A stretch of DNA of 64,000 nucleotides. It comes from Bacteroidales bacterium. Lineage in GTDB: Bacteria > Bacteroidota > Bacteroidia > Bacteroidales > UBA7960. The stretch covers positions 1 through 64,000 of the forward strand of contig PWJZ01000131.1 in NCBI GenBank assembly GCA_003559855.1. Direction: 5' to 3'. A program made the translations under genes and the position numbers. The notes below the pieces were generated by a model. That model had not been told where the DNA came from. It saw nothing but the letters and a program-made list of their open reading frames with translations, and made no database searches. Position 1 is the stretch's first letter. Each line of letters opens with the position of its first letter. Positions 62,732 through 64,000 of the stretch are shown piece by piece.

Positions 62732-64000
62732 TTAATCAATATTCCTGGCACAACGGACACTATATCCGAACCTCTTGTGGGATTGGCTGCGGTATACGCT
62801 GCCAATGGGGCATGCCATGCTACGGAACCAGGCAAGGTTTGTATCTGATTCAGTAGAACCCCACCAGCTGCCGCTGTAACCCATATAAAGGAAGCCGCCG
62901 ATACTGTCGCCACGGCTGCCGCCCGGCAAAGCAGAAAAACCAAACTCATCTGTTCCATAATGTATGTTGTTGAAGTCCCATCGCGGATGCTCAGAGGTGG
63001 CACATTCGCCCCCCAGAGGCGAATCAACCTGGCGGCAGGATTTCAGAGCATTGCCGGCCCCATCAACAGTATTTGTATTTTCAATGCCGTGTTCATTTTT
63101 CAAATAATCCAAAAAATCATCCCAATCCTCGTCAGAAGGTACATACCAGCCCGCAGGGCAAAGTCCCCTGCTGTCATCAACACCGTACCAGTTGTATAAT
63201 TTCCCATAAGCTTCTACCATTTCTGCTTCAGAATCAATACCATCAACATCTTCATGAGGATAAACGGCATAAGCACCCTCATTTGTATTTACCCATTCGG
63301 AGTTACTCAAACCGCCAGGTATAGCTATTCCATTATTATATGTGGCAGTACGCAGATTTTCAGCCATCCATTCTATTCCACCAATGCAAACAGTTTGGTA
63401 AAAATTGCCGTCAATATCGGTAACGCCATCGCCAGGAATACCGTCGTATGTGTTAAAGTTAGCAGTAAGTGTTACATCTTCAGCCGGCATTATGTAAATA
63501 AAACTCGCATCAGTGCTGAACACATTATTTTCTTCATCCGTCCAGTTTATAAAATCATAGCAATTATTGGCATTGGCGGTAATATTTACTTCTTGGCCTT
63601 CATCATAATCGCCTCCACCTTCTACTGTACCTCCTTCATGGGGTTCTGCCTCAAGAGTAAGAGTGTATCTCGGAAAGCTAATATCAAAAATATAATCCGT
63701 GTCAGTTTCCGGAATATCAGTAATAACATCATAAGCTACATTGCCAAAATCACTGGTAACGTATCCCGTAAACTTAAATTCATCACCCGGTTCGAAAGGG
63801 AAATCTGTCTCTGATGTTAATTGTTGTGTTTTGGTTTGAGATAATAGCCCCGTATAAGTTATCTTTGAAGAAGACCTGCTTCCTTTTCTAATTTGTATCA
63901 TCAGGCGTTTTTGCATGTAGTTATTTGAGCTCACGGTCAAAAGATAGCTTTGAAGGTTGCATGCATGAAAAGTAAAATGATGTATGCCTCGTTCCAGCGT
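62732..64000 (-). CDS. FISUMP-domain surface protein, C-terminal part (cut by window edge)
   Basis: The frame is open to the right edge, so the track's start at 63940 (a TTG) is not the true N-terminus. The visible 422 codons include a strand-rich N-terminal part (KRLMIQIRKGSRSSSKITYTG), a bacterial repeat-like domain (YTLTLEAEPHEGGTVEGGGDYDEGQEVNITANAN, Flg_new/InlB-B type), and a C-terminal FISUMP domain. FISUMP features are DIDGNFYQTVCIGGIEWMAENLRTATYNNG, LYNWYGVDDSRGLCPAGWYVPSDEDWDDFLDYL, GFSALPGGSRG and SGSWWGSTESD. These proteins are exported surface proteins of unknown role, common in Bacteroidetes and Fibrobacter. Confidence 0.85.
   Translation of the reverse strand, partial: TLERGIHHFTFHACNLQSYLLTVSSNNYMQKRLMIQIRKGSRSSSKITYTGLLSQTKTQQLTSETDFPFEPGDEFKFTGYVTSDFGNVAYDVITDIPETDTDYIFDISFPRYTLTLEAEPHEGGTVEGGGDYDEGQEVNITANANNCYDFINWTDEENNVFSTDASFIYIMPAEDVTLTANFNTYDGIPGDGVTDIDGNFYQTVCIGGIEWMAENLRTATYNNGIAIPGGLSNSEWVNTNEGAYAVYPHEDVDGIDSEAEMVEAYGKLYNWYGVDDSRGLCPAGWYVPSDEDWDDFLDYLKNEHGIENTNTVDGAGNALKSCRQVDSPLGGECATSEHPRWDFNNIHYGTDEFGFSALPGGSRGDSIGGFLYMGYSGSWWGSTESDTNLAWFRSMACPIGSVYRSQSHKRFGYSVRCARNID

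Overview
The window is a stretch of chromosome from a Bacteroidetes bacterium, most likely an anaerobic or facultative member of the Bacteroidales/Marinilabiliales type. This rests on low GC content, promoters of the TTTG...TAnnTTTG type, lineage-specific families (DUF6452/DUF6048 pair, GlmU-like pseudo-transferase, DUF4369-TlpA proteins, FISUMP-domain protein, MG2/TonB-plug protein, a serC-serA-DUF1015 cluster with the Bacteroidetes form of SerA) and many unlinked housekeeping genes. I saw no tRNA, rRNA or CRISPR array.

Layout. 0-8.3 kb, minus strand: a B12-binding radical SAM protein cut by the left edge, small stress proteins (cupin, OsmC), then a nitrosative-stress/redox cluster (BFD-like [2Fe-2S] protein, hybrid cluster protein Hcp, Lpd-like flavoprotein, ferredoxin-type protein, SDR dehydrogenase, Rrf2 regulator). 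8.3-12.5 kb: an accessory island on the plus strand. It holds a tandem pair of DUF1670 helix-turn-helix proteins flanked by strongly structured DNA/RNA, followed by a decayed restriction-modification locus: a methyltransferase that has lost its catalytic motifs, a PD-(D/E)xK endonuclease-like gene broken by two frameshifts in homopolymers, and a fragment of a second restriction enzyme. 12.7-18 kb, plus strand: a PurM-fold protein with an unusual cysteine cluster, MtaB, an inositol-monophosphatase family enzyme, PurE and carbamate kinase. 18-24 kb, minus strand: a HIRAN protein, M15 peptidase, RecA, Bcp, Nth and an M29-type aminopeptidase. 24-32 kb: a membrane protein, DUF6048/DUF6452, Lon, GlmU-like protein, L31, GapA and LpxH. 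32.2-33.1 kb: a gene-free segment bounded by a long inverted repeat. 33-40 kb: a CDO-like cupin, an atypical TlpA-like protein, MreD-MreC-MreB-PurH and YitT. 40-52.7 kb: aminotransferase, DUF1015-SerA-SerC, a secreted unknown protein, a DEAD-box helicase, acyl-CoA reductase and a TonB-plug/MG2 protein. 53-64 kb: an exported Pcm, a polytopic spermidine-synthase-like protein, an SpoU methyltransferase, two tandem-domain Usp proteins, an AbgT transporter, a YhcC-type radical SAM protein and a FISUMP protein cut by the right edge.

Most of the window is ordinary core genome with short minus-strand operons. The least explained parts are the DUF1670/restriction-modification island (8.3-12.5 kb), a family of imperfect inverted repeats seen at 0.54-0.78, 6.97-7.03 and 18.56-18.71 kb, a candidate structured RNA near 18.7 kb, and the inverted-repeat-bounded segment at 32.4-32.9 kb. 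All family names come from reading the sequences by eye; no search was run.
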